Shown one piece after another: positions 45,000 to 54,323 of a stretch of DNA of 64,000 bases. Each line of letters begins with the position of its first letter. Position 1 is the first letter of the stretch. This DNA is from Spirochaetota bacterium (lineage in GTDB: Bacteria; Spirochaetota; UBA4802; UBA5550). The notes beneath the pieces are model-generated. The model saw only the letters and a program-made list of their open reading frames with translations. It was not told the origin of the DNA and searched no databases. The stretch spans positions 1-64,000 of the forward strand of contig JAGNKX010000022.1 of NCBI GenBank assembly GCA_017999915.1, read 5' to 3'. A program made the position numbers and the translations under genes.

Positions 45000-47330
45000 A
45001 TGAATAGTGCATTGTCAAAAATCTCCTCCGGGAAAGCCGCTATATTAAAAAAGATCGTGGCTCTCCTCATTATAATTGCAACCATGCCCTTTGTGAATGC
45101 CTGCACAAAGGTTTCCATCGACTATACCAATTTATTGGAATACCTGTGGCTTACCAGGCCCAGGATATCGGTTACCGGCATCACCCTCAATAAAGAAAGG
45201 ACCACGGTGCTGGTTTCCGGCACCGAACAGCTGACGGCGCTGATACTGCCCCTGACCGCCACGAACCAGGCTGTGACCTGGACAAGCTCCGACGCGGCGG
45301 TGGTGGCAGTGACAACGGGCGGCCTTCTCAACGGCGTAGCGGCGGGGAGCGCAACGGTAACCGCAACCAGCGCCGACAGGGGCTTCACCGCCTCCTGTAG
45401 TGTTACGGTATCGTCCGTGGCTGTCCCCGTGGCAAGCATCGTGACCAACAAAAAGAGCACCACCATCCTGGCCGGCTCGGCGGAACAGCTGATGGCAACG
45501 ATACTCCCCTTAGCCGCCACGAACCAGAATGTGACATGGGCTTCATCCAATCCCTGGATTGTCACTGTTGGGCCGGGCGGCCTGGTCAGCGCCGTGGCGG
45601 CCGGGAGCGCTGTCATTACGGTAACAAGCAACGACGGCGTCTATAGCGCGTCATTCACGGTGACGGTAGCCACTGTGGCGGTGGCGGCGGCGGGGGTTAC
45701 CCTGAACAAATCTTCATTGACCCTCGGGACCGGATCCTTTGAACAGCTCACGGTGGCGCTCTCGCCTTCCAACGCCACGAACCAGAATATAACATGGACA
45801 TCATCCAACCAGGCCGTTGCCACGGTGGGCCCGGGCGGGCTGGTGACGGCCGTTGCCGCCGGCGCTGCGGTCATAACGGCGCGGACTGTCGACGGCGGCT
45901 ATACGGCCACCTGCGTGGTCACGGTGACAGGCTCAGCCGCGGCCCAGTGGGCCCGGACGGTTGTATCGGCAACCGATGCTTCATATATTTACAATATTGC
46001 GGCCGTATCGGACGGTTCTGTTTACGCTGCAGGCATTATCATGGGAACCGGCGTCTTTGACTTCGGTAACGGCTCAACGGCAACCGCCAATTTTGCCTCA
46101 CGGAATTGCCTGCTGGTCAAATATGATGACACCGGCCTGGCCCAGTGGGCGGTAACGGTGCTTAACGGTGGTGATGATTCATATTTCAGGGGAGTGGCGG
46201 TCGCGTCCGACGGATCGGTCTATGCCGTGGGGGAAATCGACAATTCCGGAATCTTCGACTTCGGCAACGGCGTGACGGCCACGGCGCCGGGGGGCACCAA
46301 TGCCGTAATTGTTAAATATGACAGCTCCGGTCTGACCCTATGGGCGCTGCCCGTAACGACCGCCGCCGCCGGCGCTTCAATGTTCCAGGGAGTTGCGGCC
46401 GCCCCGGACGGCTCGGTTTATGTTGCGGGAGAAATCAGCGGTAATGAAATGTATGATTTCGGCAACGGCGTAACGGTAACGGGGTCAGCAGCCGGTTCCT
46501 CCTATGCCGTACTGGTCAAATACGACAACTCCGGCCTTGCCCAGTGGGCCGCCACGGTCGCGGCGACCGACAGCTCGATGTTCAATGTCGTGTCAGTGGG
46601 GCCGGACGGGTCAGTGTACGCGGCGGGAGGCATTATCGGAACCAGCACCCATGACTTCGGCAACGGCGCAACGGCAACCGGGACCTGCGCCACCGGAAAT
46701 ATCGTAGTGTTAAAATACAGCAGCTCAGGCGTAGCCCAGTGGGCGCGGTCCGTCATCTCGGGTAGCGACGAATCAATATTTTATGGGATATCGATCGCGC
46801 CGGACGGGTCCGTGTATGCGTCCGGTATGATTAATAATACCACTACCTATGACTTCGACTACGGCATAACGGCTACCGGGACCGCCGCCGGAGCCAGCAG
46901 CTCCAATGGGGTACTGGTCAAGTATGACAGCGCCGGCGTGACCCAGTGGGCCCAAACAGTTATATCCGGCAGCGGCATAACTGGTTTTCTCAGGGTATCG
47001 GCGGCGCCGGATGGCACCGTGTTCGTGGGAGGAGGCATCCAGGGAACCATCACCTATGATTTCGGCAATGGGGTCACCGCCGTGGGGACCTATGGCGGGG
47101 GCATGAATCCCCTGCTGTTAAAATATAGCAGCGCCGGCGTACCCCAATGGGCAAGCTACCTGACGGCGGGAACCGATGAATCATTCTTCTGGGGCGTGTC
47201 TGTCGCTCCGGATGGATCCATATACGCGGGCGGATCGTTGACCAATACCGTTGCCTATGACTTCGGCAATGGCTCTGTGGTAATCGGGCCGTATACAGGC
47301 GATAACATCCTCCTGGTTAAATATAAGTAA
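45000..47330 (+). CDS. Lipoprotein with three Ig-like (BIG2) domains and seven propeller repeats
   Basis: 776 residues from ATG 45000. The signal ends FVNAC with Cys35 as lipid site. Three Ig-like group 2 domains follow (about 57-135, 140-217 and 220-300), each with TATNQ.(V/I)TW and GLV.AVAAG. Then come seven repeats of about 65 residues, each with DGSVYA-type and YDFGNG-type motifs, the number needed for a seven-bladed beta-propeller (SBBP-like). Probably surface-exposed, perhaps in adhesion or binding. No ribosome site precedes the ATG; the promoter position suggests leaderless translation. The Ser/Thr/Ala-rich composition differs from the neighbours. Confidence 0.82.
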   Translation: MNSALSKISSGKAAILKKIVALLIIIATMPFVNACTKVSIDYTNLLEYLWLTRPRISVTGITLNKERTTVLVSGTEQLTALILPLTATNQAVTWTSSDAAVVAVTTGGLLNGVAAGSATVTATSADRGFTASCSVTVSSVAVPVASIVTNKKSTTILAGSAEQLMATILPLAATNQNVTWASSNPWIVTVGPGGLVSAVAAGSAVITVTSNDGVYSASFTVTVATVAVAAAGVTLNKSSLTLGTGSFEQLTVALSPSNATNQNITWTSSNQAVATVGPGGLVTAVAAGAAVITARTVDGGYTATCVVTVTGSAAAQWARTVVSATDASYIYNIAAVSDGSVYAAGIIMGTGVFDFGNGSTATANFASRNCLLVKYDDTGLAQWAVTVLNGGDDSYFRGVAVASDGSVYAVGEIDNSGIFDFGNGVTATAPGGTNAVIVKYDSSGLTLWALPVTTAAAGASMFQGVAAAPDGSVYVAGEISGNEMYDFGNGVTVTGSAAGSSYAVLVKYDNSGLAQWAATVAATDSSMFNVVSVGPDGSVYAAGGIIGTSTHDFGNGATATGTCATGNIVVLKYSSSGVAQWARSVISGSDESIFYGISIAPDGSVYASGMINNTTTYDFDYGITATGTAAGASSSNGVLVKYDSAGVTQWAQTVISGSGITGFLRVSAAPDGTVFVGGGIQGTITYDFGNGVTAVGTYGGGMNPLLLKYSSAGVPQWASYLTAGTDESFFWGVSVAPDGSIYAGGSLTNTVAYDFGNGSVVIGPYTGDNILLVKYK

Positions 47331-47341
47331 TTATTGTGATT

Positions 47342-47395
47342 TGATATGACCCACGAAGGCGAGGATGCGCATCCTCGCCTTCGTGGGTCATATCA
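47342..47395. terminator. Perfect 54-bp palindrome
   Basis: Bases 47342-47368 are the exact complement of 47369-47395, with no loop. It begins 12 bp after the propeller lipoprotein stop. It would form a long hairpin in RNA and a cruciform in DNA. A terminator role is likely, though no T run follows. Confidence 0.6.
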
Positions 47396-47494
47396 TCCCC
47401 AATCCTTCTTGACACTCAATTCACCCCTGTATACTATGTCAGCCTGATGCAAAGGCAACACCTGTCGCTTAAGCCTGTCGATTAATTAAGACAA

Positions 47495-49096
47495 TTGGTG
47501 AACTTATTGAGAACCAAACGGCTCTTACAGGCCCTTGAATACATTTTCATCGTGATGATCCTCGCCGGATGCTCCGGGCTCGCGCCGGAAAAGGACCCCT
47601 ATACCCTTACCGCCCACATGGGGGCGGAGCCGGGCACCCTGAACCCGATCACAGCCACAGATTCCTACGCCCACGCCATCAATCTGAAGATTTACGAGAC
47701 CCTGGTTGACCGCGATTACGACACCCTGGAAGTCAAGCCGATGCTGGCGGAGCGGTGGCAAATCTCGCCGGATCACCTGAAGTTCCGCTTTTACCTGAAA
47801 AAGGGGATTGTCTGGAGTGACGGGGCCGCGTTCACGGCGGACGACGTGGTGTATTCATACAACAGGATCATGGACCCGAAGGTCTCCAGCTCCCAGCTCA
47901 AGGTCTATTACATTGACATCAAGAGCTGTAAAAAGATCGATCCATATACCGTGGAGTTCATATACTCCAGGCCCTATTACCTGGCCCTCATTTTCTGCGG
48001 CGGCATGCCCATCGTGCCGAAGCATATTTTCGATAACGGCGCTGATTTCAATACCCATAAGAACAACCGCTTTCCAGTCGGGACCGGGCCTTTCAGGTTC
48101 GAGCGGTGGGACACCGGAAAGAACATCATCCTCGTCCGCAACGAGCGTTACCGCGGCCCGAAGCCCGAGATCCGCAGGGTGGTTTACAAGATCATAGCCG
48201 AAGGGAGCGTCGCCCTGCAGATGCTCAAGAAGGGCGAGATCGACCTCATGGGCGTCCGCGACATCGAGTGGGTGCGCCAGACCAATTCGAAAAAGTTTAC
48301 TGATAATTTCTACAAGCTGAAATATTTTATGCCCACCTTCAGCTATATCGGATGGAACTCGCAGAGGCCCTTCTTCAGCGACCGGAGGGTCCGCCTGGCC
48401 ATGACGCACCTCATAAACCGGAAGGAGATACTGGACAAGCTCCTCTTCGGGCTGGGCGAGATCGTCACCGGTCCCTTCTACATTTTCGGGAAGGCCAATG
48501 ACCCGGCCATCAGGCCGTGGCCCTACGATCCTGAGCGGGCCAAGGCTCTGCTGAAAGAGGCCGGCTGGATCGACCATGACGGCGACGGCATCCTCGACAG
48601 GGACGGGAAGAAGTTCTCCTTCACCTTCACCATATCGTCGGGGAGCAAGTTCACGGAGCGCCTGGTGAGCATCCTGAAGGAAGACTTCGCCAGGGCCGGT
48701 ATCGACATGGACATCAACCGGTACGAATGGGCCGTGTATCTCGACAAGATCCAGAGCAGGAATTTCGACGCCACTTCCCTCGGCTGGTCCGATCCCGATT
48801 TCCAGGACGATCCGTACCAGATCTGGCACTCTTCCCAGATAAAGGGCGGGTCCAACTATATCGGGTTCAGCAACAGGGAAGCGGACCTGATCATAGAAAA
48901 GGCGCGCGTGGAATTCGATGAAGGCAGGCGTAACAGGATGTACCACCGGTTCCACCGGATACTCCACGATGAACAGCCGTACACCTTCATGTACACCGGC
49001 CCCGCCCTGGCGGTGGTGAGCAGGCGCTTTACCAACGTGAAGGTGCATACACGGGGCTTGAATTACCTCGAATGGAAGGTGGGAAAACGGCAATGA
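47495..49096 (+). CDS. Oligopeptide/dipeptide ABC transporter binding lipoprotein
   Basis: About 533 residues, SBP_bac_5 family. The lipobox is ILAGC with Cys26. The core signatures PGTLNPITATD, YETLVDRD and WSDGAAFTADDVVYSYNRIMD are present. It captures peptides or other solutes for the permeases encoded directly downstream. The start is uncertain: TTG 47495 or GTG 47498, neither with a good ribosome site. The stop overlaps the first permease gene by 4 bp (ATGA). Confidence 0.9.
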   Translation: MVNLLRTKRLLQALEYIFIVMILAGCSGLAPEKDPYTLTAHMGAEPGTLNPITATDSYAHAINLKIYETLVDRDYDTLEVKPMLAERWQISPDHLKFRFYLKKGIVWSDGAAFTADDVVYSYNRIMDPKVSSSQLKVYYIDIKSCKKIDPYTVEFIYSRPYYLALIFCGGMPIVPKHIFDNGADFNTHKNNRFPVGTGPFRFERWDTGKNIILVRNERYRGPKPEIRRVVYKIIAEGSVALQMLKKGEIDLMGVRDIEWVRQTNSKKFTDNFYKLKYFMPTFSYIGWNSQRPFFSDRRVRLAMTHLINRKEILDKLLFGLGEIVTGPFYIFGKANDPAIRPWPYDPERAKALLKEAGWIDHDGDGILDRDGKKFSFTFTISSGSKFTERLVSILKEDFARAGIDMDINRYEWAVYLDKIQSRNFDATSLGWSDPDFQDDPYQIWHSSQIKGGSNYIGFSNREADLIIEKARVEFDEGRRNRMYHRFHRILHDEQPYTFMYTGPALAVVSRRFTNVKVHTRGLNYLEWKVGKRQ

Positions 49097-50094
49097 AGAA
49101 ATACCTGGTAAAAAGGATTCTCCTCATCGTTCCCACGCTCCTGGGGATCACCTTCATAACGTATATGATGATTCGCCTCGCGCCCGGCGATTACACGAAG
49201 CTCAAGATGGGCATGGAGGGCGCCCTGAAGGGCGGCTCCATCTCGAAGGAGATCCTGGAGCAGGAGAAGAAGCTCTACGGCCTTGACAAGCCGATCATCG
49301 TCGGGTACATCGACTGGCTCGCCAAGTCGGCGCGCCTCGATTTCGGCACCTCCCGCAAGGACGGGAGACCGGTGTCGAAGCGCATCGCCGAGGCGCTCCC
49401 CATAACCCTGACGCTGAACATCATCTCGATGATCATCATCTATATCATCTCTATACCCATGGGCGTCTTTTCCGCCGTACGCAAGGACAGCGCCTTTGAC
49501 CGGGGGTCGAGCCTTGTCCTGTTCATCCTCTACTCGCTGCCGACCTTCTGGGTCGGGCTTCTCCTGCTCCTCTACCTGGGGAGCGGCGAGTACCTGAACC
49601 TCTTTCCCCTGGGCGGGTTCCGCTCCGACTGGGCGGCCGAGGCGGGTTTCGTCACCCGTGTCCTCGACGTGGGATGGCACCTGGTGCTGCCGGTGGCGAC
49701 CCTGACCTACGGCGGCTTCGCCTTCCTGGCGCGGTACACCAGGGCGAACATGCTGGAGGTGATCAACCAGCAGTACATCATGACGGCCCGGGCCAAGGGC
49801 CTGTCAGAAAAGAAGGTCATCTTCGTCCACGCTTTCAGAAATTCACTGATTCCCCTCATCACCCTGATGGCGACGCTACTCCCGGGGCTCCTGGGCGGGA
49901 GCGTTATCGTGGAATCGATCTTTTCCGTGCCGGGCATGGGGATGCTGGCCTTCGAGGCGATACTCTCCCGGGACATCCCGGTCATCATGGCCATCGAGAC
50001 CATTGCCGCGCTCCTCACCCTGGCGGGCATACTCATCGCGGACCTGGCCTACGCCCTGGCGGACCCGCGGATCAGGCTGGAGGCGAAGATATGA
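49093..50094 (+). CDS. Peptide-type ABC transporter permease (DppB-like)
   Basis: 333 residues from the ATG at 49093, which overlaps the previous stop. Six transmembrane helices; the N-terminal helix RILLIVPTLLGITFITYMMIRLAPGD is typical of DppB/OppB. The ATPase-contact loop RAKGLSEKKVIFVHAFRNS is intact. It forms the channel with the following permease. An ATPase subunit is needed, but none is encoded nearby. Confidence 0.93.
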   Translation: MKKYLVKRILLIVPTLLGITFITYMMIRLAPGDYTKLKMGMEGALKGGSISKEILEQEKKLYGLDKPIIVGYIDWLAKSARLDFGTSRKDGRPVSKRIAEALPITLTLNIISMIIIYIISIPMGVFSAVRKDSAFDRGSSLVLFILYSLPTFWVGLLLLLYLGSGEYLNLFPLGGFRSDWAAEAGFVTRVLDVGWHLVLPVATLTYGGFAFLARYTRANMLEVINQQYIMTARAKGLSEKKVIFVHAFRNSLIPLITLMATLLPGLLGGSVIVESIFSVPGMGMLAFEAILSRDIPVIMAIETIAALLTLAGILIADLAYALADPRIRLEAKI

Positions 50095-51068
50095 GGCGCG
50101 GATACTGGGCACGGGTATGGAGGGAGTTCAGGAAGAACCGCCTCGCCTTCGGCGGGCTGATCTTCGTCGCCGTCCTGTTCTGCGTCGCCATCTTCGCGCC
50201 GCTCCTGGCGAACAGCAAACCCTACATCTACGCGGACAAGGGGCGCGTCTACTTCCCGATCCTTTTCAACTACCCGGAGCTCAAGGACGCGGATCTGCGC
50301 AAGGATACCTACGGTGGATTCAAGATCTTCCCGCCCATAGCCTATTCCTATTCCGAATACGACCTGAACAGCATCGTCATCGCCCCCTGCGCGAAGCACC
50401 TGATGGGGACCGACGAGCAGGGCAGGGACCTGACGGCGCGCATGATCCACGGGAGCAGGGTGTCCATATTCATCGGCTTCATCGCCGTGGCCATCTACGT
50501 GGCCATCGGCATAATCATCGGCGCCGTGGCCGGGTATTACGGCGGCTGGATCGACATAACCATATCGCGGCTGATCGAGATCATCATGTGCTTCCCGACC
50601 TTTTTCCTTATCCTTACCATCCTGGCCCTGGTGGGCCCCAACCTGGTGAACGTCATGGTGGTCATCGGCCTGACCAGCTGGCCGGGGATCGCGCGGATCG
50701 TCCGCGGCGAGTTCATGAAGCTCCGGGAAACCGATTTCGTCATCGCATCCCGCGCCGTGGGGGCTAGGGACGCGCGCATCATCCTGCGCCACATCCTTCC
50801 CAATTCACTGGCGCCGGTCCTGGTCTCGGCCACTTTCGGGATCGCTTCCACGATCCTCATCGAGTCGTCGTTGAGCTTCCTCGGCTTCGGGGTCCAACCG
50901 CCCACGCCAAGCTGGGGCGATATCCTCTCCCAGTCGCGGGACTTCATGGACTTCGCCTGGTGGCTGACGCTGATCCCCGGCTTCGCCATTTTCCTGACCA
51001 TAACTGCCTACAACCTGGTGGGGGAGGGCCTGCAGGACGCAATAGACCCGAAGGCGATCAGCAAGTAA
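50091..51068 (+). CDS. Peptide-type ABC transporter permease (DppC-like)
   Basis: 325 residues from the ATG at 50091 (4-bp overlap); longer upstream frames are shadows of the previous gene. TM1 is followed by a long periplasmic segment (about 38-98), larger than usual for DppC and reminiscent of the YejE type. The contact loop ASRAVGARDARIILRHILPNS and the C-terminal NLVGEGLQDAIDPK are conserved. The operon ends here without dppD/dppF-type ATPase genes. Confidence 0.92.
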   Translation: MRRGYWARVWREFRKNRLAFGGLIFVAVLFCVAIFAPLLANSKPYIYADKGRVYFPILFNYPELKDADLRKDTYGGFKIFPPIAYSYSEYDLNSIVIAPCAKHLMGTDEQGRDLTARMIHGSRVSIFIGFIAVAIYVAIGIIIGAVAGYYGGWIDITISRLIEIIMCFPTFFLILTILALVGPNLVNVMVVIGLTSWPGIARIVRGEFMKLRETDFVIASRAVGARDARIILRHILPNSLAPVLVSATFGIASTILIESSLSFLGFGVQPPTPSWGDILSQSRDFMDFAWWLTLIPGFAIFLTITAYNLVGEGLQDAIDPKAISK

Positions 51069-51110
51069 GGGAAACATTTATCAGCCGGGATGTATCATAT
51101 TATTGATATT

Positions 51111-51213
51111 CCCCTCCCTTGATGGGAGGGGTAAGGGGAGGGTGAAAGATTTTAAGACGCGCGATAATTTCTGTTACACCCCCACCCCGACCCTCCCCCA
51201 TTAAGGGGGAGGG
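51111..51213. repeat. GC-rich paired hairpins after the transporter operon
   Basis: CCCCTCCC/GGGAGGGG (51111-51131) and CCCTCCCCC/GGGGGAGGG (51191-51199/51205-51213) form two hairpins that can also pair with each other. Likely a repeat element that also ends the operon. Confidence 0.55.
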
Positions 51214-51275
51214 AGTGCCGCAACCAGCACATTCATAAAGTTGATTTAAAAAATATAACGCGAGCTCAGCTCCCT

Positions 51276-52187
51276 ATGAAAAAAGCATTAATATCAATCA
51301 TATATGCCTCTCTTCTCGCAACAGCCTTCCCCTCCTGCGGCCTTTTTCCCCGCACCGCCACCATATCGGATTCGATGCCCCGGGAAACCGACGTGCCCGG
51401 CTGGACGGTGGAGCGCCAGTACCGCACCAGGAGCGCCAGGAAGATAGGGCAGTTCAGCGCCCTCTACGGGGAGCATAGACCGGCCGAGCTGGCCATTACG
51501 GAATACGCGCGCCTCTCGGATAAATCCATGACCGTCAGGGTCGAGATGATACGGCTCGGGTCGGTGCCGGATGCCTTCGGATTTTTCACCAGGGAGCGGG
51601 GCCTGGGCGGCTCCATTCGCTTCATCGACGACAACACCTATGTCTCGGAGCGGGGCCTTTTCTCCCGGATCGGCAATTATTACCTGAAAATAAGCCATGA
51701 AAACCTGGGCGAGCAGGAGGGAAACGCGGCGGAGCAGTTTCTCGGCGTGGTGCGGGAGAACCTGAAAAACCTGGCCGGCGACGAGCCCCTGCCTGAGCAC
51801 ATGCTCATCTTCGCGAACAGGCGCTCCACCAGGGAGATCATCTATTACAAGGGCGATGTTGACGGGATCCCCGGCCTGAAAGACGCGGTTGTGGCGCGGC
51901 GGTCCCTGGGCGCGAAAAAATACGACCTGGTATGGGCGATGGCGCCATCGGCCTATGACGCGGAGCAGGAATACCTCGACATATTGAAAAGAGGCGGCAG
52001 CGCCTATGTCCTGACCAGGATCGGGAAGCTCCAGCCAGCCATCAGGATCGTCAGCGAAACGGAATACGTCTATATCTGCCAGTATAAACAGTGGATATTT
52101 GGCGTCCTCAATGCCGATACTATGAAGGAGGGGAATCTCATTATCGGGTATATGCTGACGGAGATCAAGAACAGGGCCGGGAAATGA
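51276..52187 (+). CDS. Lipoprotein, DUF6599-like
   Basis: 303 residues. The N-terminus ends AFPSC with Cys21 as lipid site. The body (LYGEHRPAELAITEYARL, MIRLGSVPDAFGFFTRER, YYLKISH) resembles DUF6599 proteins of unknown function. It lies 24 bp before a phosphatase gene, probably in one transcript. The family call is from memory of motifs and is tentative. Confidence 0.7.
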   Translation: MKKALISIIYASLLATAFPSCGLFPRTATISDSMPRETDVPGWTVERQYRTRSARKIGQFSALYGEHRPAELAITEYARLSDKSMTVRVEMIRLGSVPDAFGFFTRERGLGGSIRFIDDNTYVSERGLFSRIGNYYLKISHENLGEQEGNAAEQFLGVVRENLKNLAGDEPLPEHMLIFANRRSTREIIYYKGDVDGIPGLKDAVVARRSLGAKKYDLVWAMAPSAYDAEQEYLDILKRGGSAYVLTRIGKLQPAIRIVSETEYVYICQYKQWIFGVLNADTMKEGNLIIGYMLTEIKNRAGK

Positions 52188-52211
52188 GATACGACGGGAG
52201 CGGCCGGTAAC

Positions 52212-52898
52212 ATGATCCGGCGGCGGTCGGGGGTGTCTTTTTTGTATTATATAATCGGCGATATCCATGGGTATTTCAAGCGCCTGGTCGGTATACTGGA
52301 CCGGTTGATGAAACGCATACAGCCGACGGATACATTGCTGTTCCTGGGTGATTATATCGACCGGGGGCCCCAATCATACGAGGTGATAGATTTTCTCATT
52401 GAACTTTCACGGACCCCGACGCTCGACACGGTGTTCCTGAAGGGGAACCATGAAGACATGTTCCTAACCTATCTGCGGGGCGAAGACAGCGCCGGCGTGT
52501 ATATCATAAACGGGGGGGACGCCACGATCAGGAGCTATATCGCCCACCGGGGCGTCTTCGAGCTGCCCAAGCACCACCGGGAGTTTTTCAACGGTCTCCG
52601 CCCTTATTACGAGGGGGAGGACTTCATCGCGGTCCACGCGGGGCTCAATCCCGATACGGACCGTCTCGAGGCGCAGGATGAATTCGACCTCCTCTGGATA
52701 CGGGAAAAATTCTTCCGCAATGATAAGCGCTGGGATAAAACGGTGGTATTCGGCCATACGCCGGTGACGTATCTCTCCCGGGAGGGACCCATCTATGACG
52801 ACCCCCGGCGCAATATAATAGGCATCGATTCGGGCGTGATATACGGCAACCCGCTGACCTGCCTGGTCTGGCCGACGCGGGAGATCATCAGGGGATGA
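52212..52898 (+). CDS. PPP-family metallophosphoesterase (Ser/Thr phosphatase-like)
   Basis: 228 residues with the three PPP motifs: GDIHG, GDYIDRGPQS and GNHE. They bind two metals. Bacterial members of this size dephosphorylate proteins or hydrolyse Ap4A (PrpE/ApaH-like), and sequence alone does not separate these. No signal peptide. It probably shares a transcript with the lipoprotein gene 24 bp upstream. It is followed by an inverted repeat. Confidence 0.88.
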   Translation: MIRRRSGVSFLYYIIGDIHGYFKRLVGILDRLMKRIQPTDTLLFLGDYIDRGPQSYEVIDFLIELSRTPTLDTVFLKGNHEDMFLTYLRGEDSAGVYIINGGDATIRSYIAHRGVFELPKHHREFFNGLRPYYEGEDFIAVHAGLNPDTDRLEAQDEFDLLWIREKFFRNDKRWDKTVVFGHTPVTYLSREGPIYDDPRRNIIGIDSGVIYGNPLTCLVWPTREIIRG

Positions 52899-52928
52899 TG
52901 GGTGAATGCGGAGTAATATAGTATTCAG

Positions 52929-52992
52929 GATTTCTCCTCGTTTCACTCGTCGAAATGACATGATGTTGTCATTTCGAGCGAAGCGAGAAATC
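52929..52992. repeat. Inverted repeat of the TCATTTCGAGCGAAGCGAG type
   Basis: The right arm 52967-52992 and a longer, imperfect left arm 52929-52960 pair over most of their length. This sequence type is scattered through many unrelated environmental bacteria. It separates the phosphatase and SUMF1-like genes. Confidence 0.6.
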
Positions 52993-53025
52993 TTGATATG
53001 AAACTAAAATATTAAAGGAAAGCCA

Positions 53026-54228
53026 ATGGCCTCGAAAAAATCAAAATATCTGCCGGCCGCTTTATTGACCGCGGCGCTCTGTGTCATGTGTGATCTCTCC
53101 GCTCAAACGGAATTCGGCATCACGGGAAGGATCGAGTCCATAGGGAAGATAAACAGCATCGTTATTCTCTTTAACGATCGGCCGACTGAAACGGCCTATT
53201 TCATGATAGAGGACAAGACGGTGTACGGATCGGTCGAGATATCGTCGGTCATGTATACCCGGAGCGGAAGCTACAAGTACCGCGCCATCGCCCGGTACAC
53301 CCTGTCGAACAGGCAGTACGCCCGGCAGATCCGGGCCGGGGTTGATATCGCTCTTGTGAAGACCGGGAGCCGTCGCGAGAGCGATTATCCGGACGAGCCC
53401 GGCGTAGTGGAAAGGAATTACCGGCCCTCGATGGTTTCTTCCAAAGACGGCAGGCGGATGGTCCTTGTTCCGGAAGGTAAATTCATGTTCGGATCCAACC
53501 AGGGCGATCGGGACGAATCGCCGGAGCAGGCGCAATATCTCGATAATTATTACATTGATGCCTGCGAAGTCTCCAATGATGATTATCTCAAGTTCGTGGA
53601 GAACAGCAACGTCAAGCCGCCCCTCTCCTGGAACGGCGCCAGGTACCGGGACGGGGAGGGAAACCTCCCCGTGATGGTCACCTATTATGAGGCCGAAGCC
53701 TACGCGAAGTGGGCCGGAAAGCGCCTGCCCACGGAAGAGGAATGGGAAAAGGCCGCCCGCGGTCCGGGGAAAGCCGCCAAAGGCGAGGGCGGGAAAAACC
53801 TTGTCTATCCCTGGGGAAATAATTTCGATCCTGAAAAGGCCAACACCGCCGAATTCTGGGCTGATGAAAAAACCGGGGCCCACCTCAAGCTCCGCCATGG
53901 AATCTCGAATCGCGGATCGATGCCGGTGGGGGCCTTCGATCCCGAGGGATCCTCGCCCTTCGGCGTTCTTAACATGGCAGGCAACGCCAGGGAATGGACC
54001 TCCAGCTGGTACATGCCCTATGAGGGAAACCGGTCAAGGCAGGGAAAGGAATACAGGCGCTATGGGAAGCAATTCAAGGTGGTCCGGGGCGGTTCCTGGT
54101 ATAGCCCCAGGTACCGGGTGCGCGTAACCGGCAGGGAGACCGGCGGAATGCCGAGCCTGCGCAGCGACAATCTTGCCGGTTTTCGCTGTGTCAAGGAAGT
54201 TGACGTAATTGACCTGGAAAGAGAATGA
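53026..54228 (+). CDS. Exported SUMF1/formylglycine-generating-enzyme-like protein
   Basis: 400 residues. A signal peptide (residues 1-25, ending LSAQ) and a 110-residue N-terminal domain precede an FGE-sulfatase domain (about 145-395): MVLVPEGKFMFGS, GKRLPTEEEWEKAARG, GNAREWTSSW, VVRGGSWY, NLAGFRC. No sulfatase is nearby, and the catalytic cysteine pair of true FGE is not evident, so a non-catalytic or ligand-binding role is likely, as in many secreted SUMF1-like proteins. Confidence 0.85.
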   Translation: MASKKSKYLPAALLTAALCVMCDLSAQTEFGITGRIESIGKINSIVILFNDRPTETAYFMIEDKTVYGSVEISSVMYTRSGSYKYRAIARYTLSNRQYARQIRAGVDIALVKTGSRRESDYPDEPGVVERNYRPSMVSSKDGRRMVLVPEGKFMFGSNQGDRDESPEQAQYLDNYYIDACEVSNDDYLKFVENSNVKPPLSWNGARYRDGEGNLPVMVTYYEAEAYAKWAGKRLPTEEEWEKAARGPGKAAKGEGGKNLVYPWGNNFDPEKANTAEFWADEKTGAHLKLRHGISNRGSMPVGAFDPEGSSPFGVLNMAGNAREWTSSWYMPYEGNRSRQGKEYRRYGKQFKVVRGGSWYSPRYRVRVTGRETGGMPSLRSDNLAGFRCVKEVDVIDLERE

Positions 54229-54323
54229 GGCGCCTGTATTTTGCTTGATTTTGTGGCAATGGTGCTGATTATTTCATATAAAAACGCCGGTTTTTTTCCG
54301 ATACGTATACAAAAGGGGATGTC

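Noticed and set aside
49674-50094. Long N-terminal extension of the second ABC permease
   Set aside because: It is an alternate frame inside the first permease gene; the ATGA overlap at 50091 gives the normal start.
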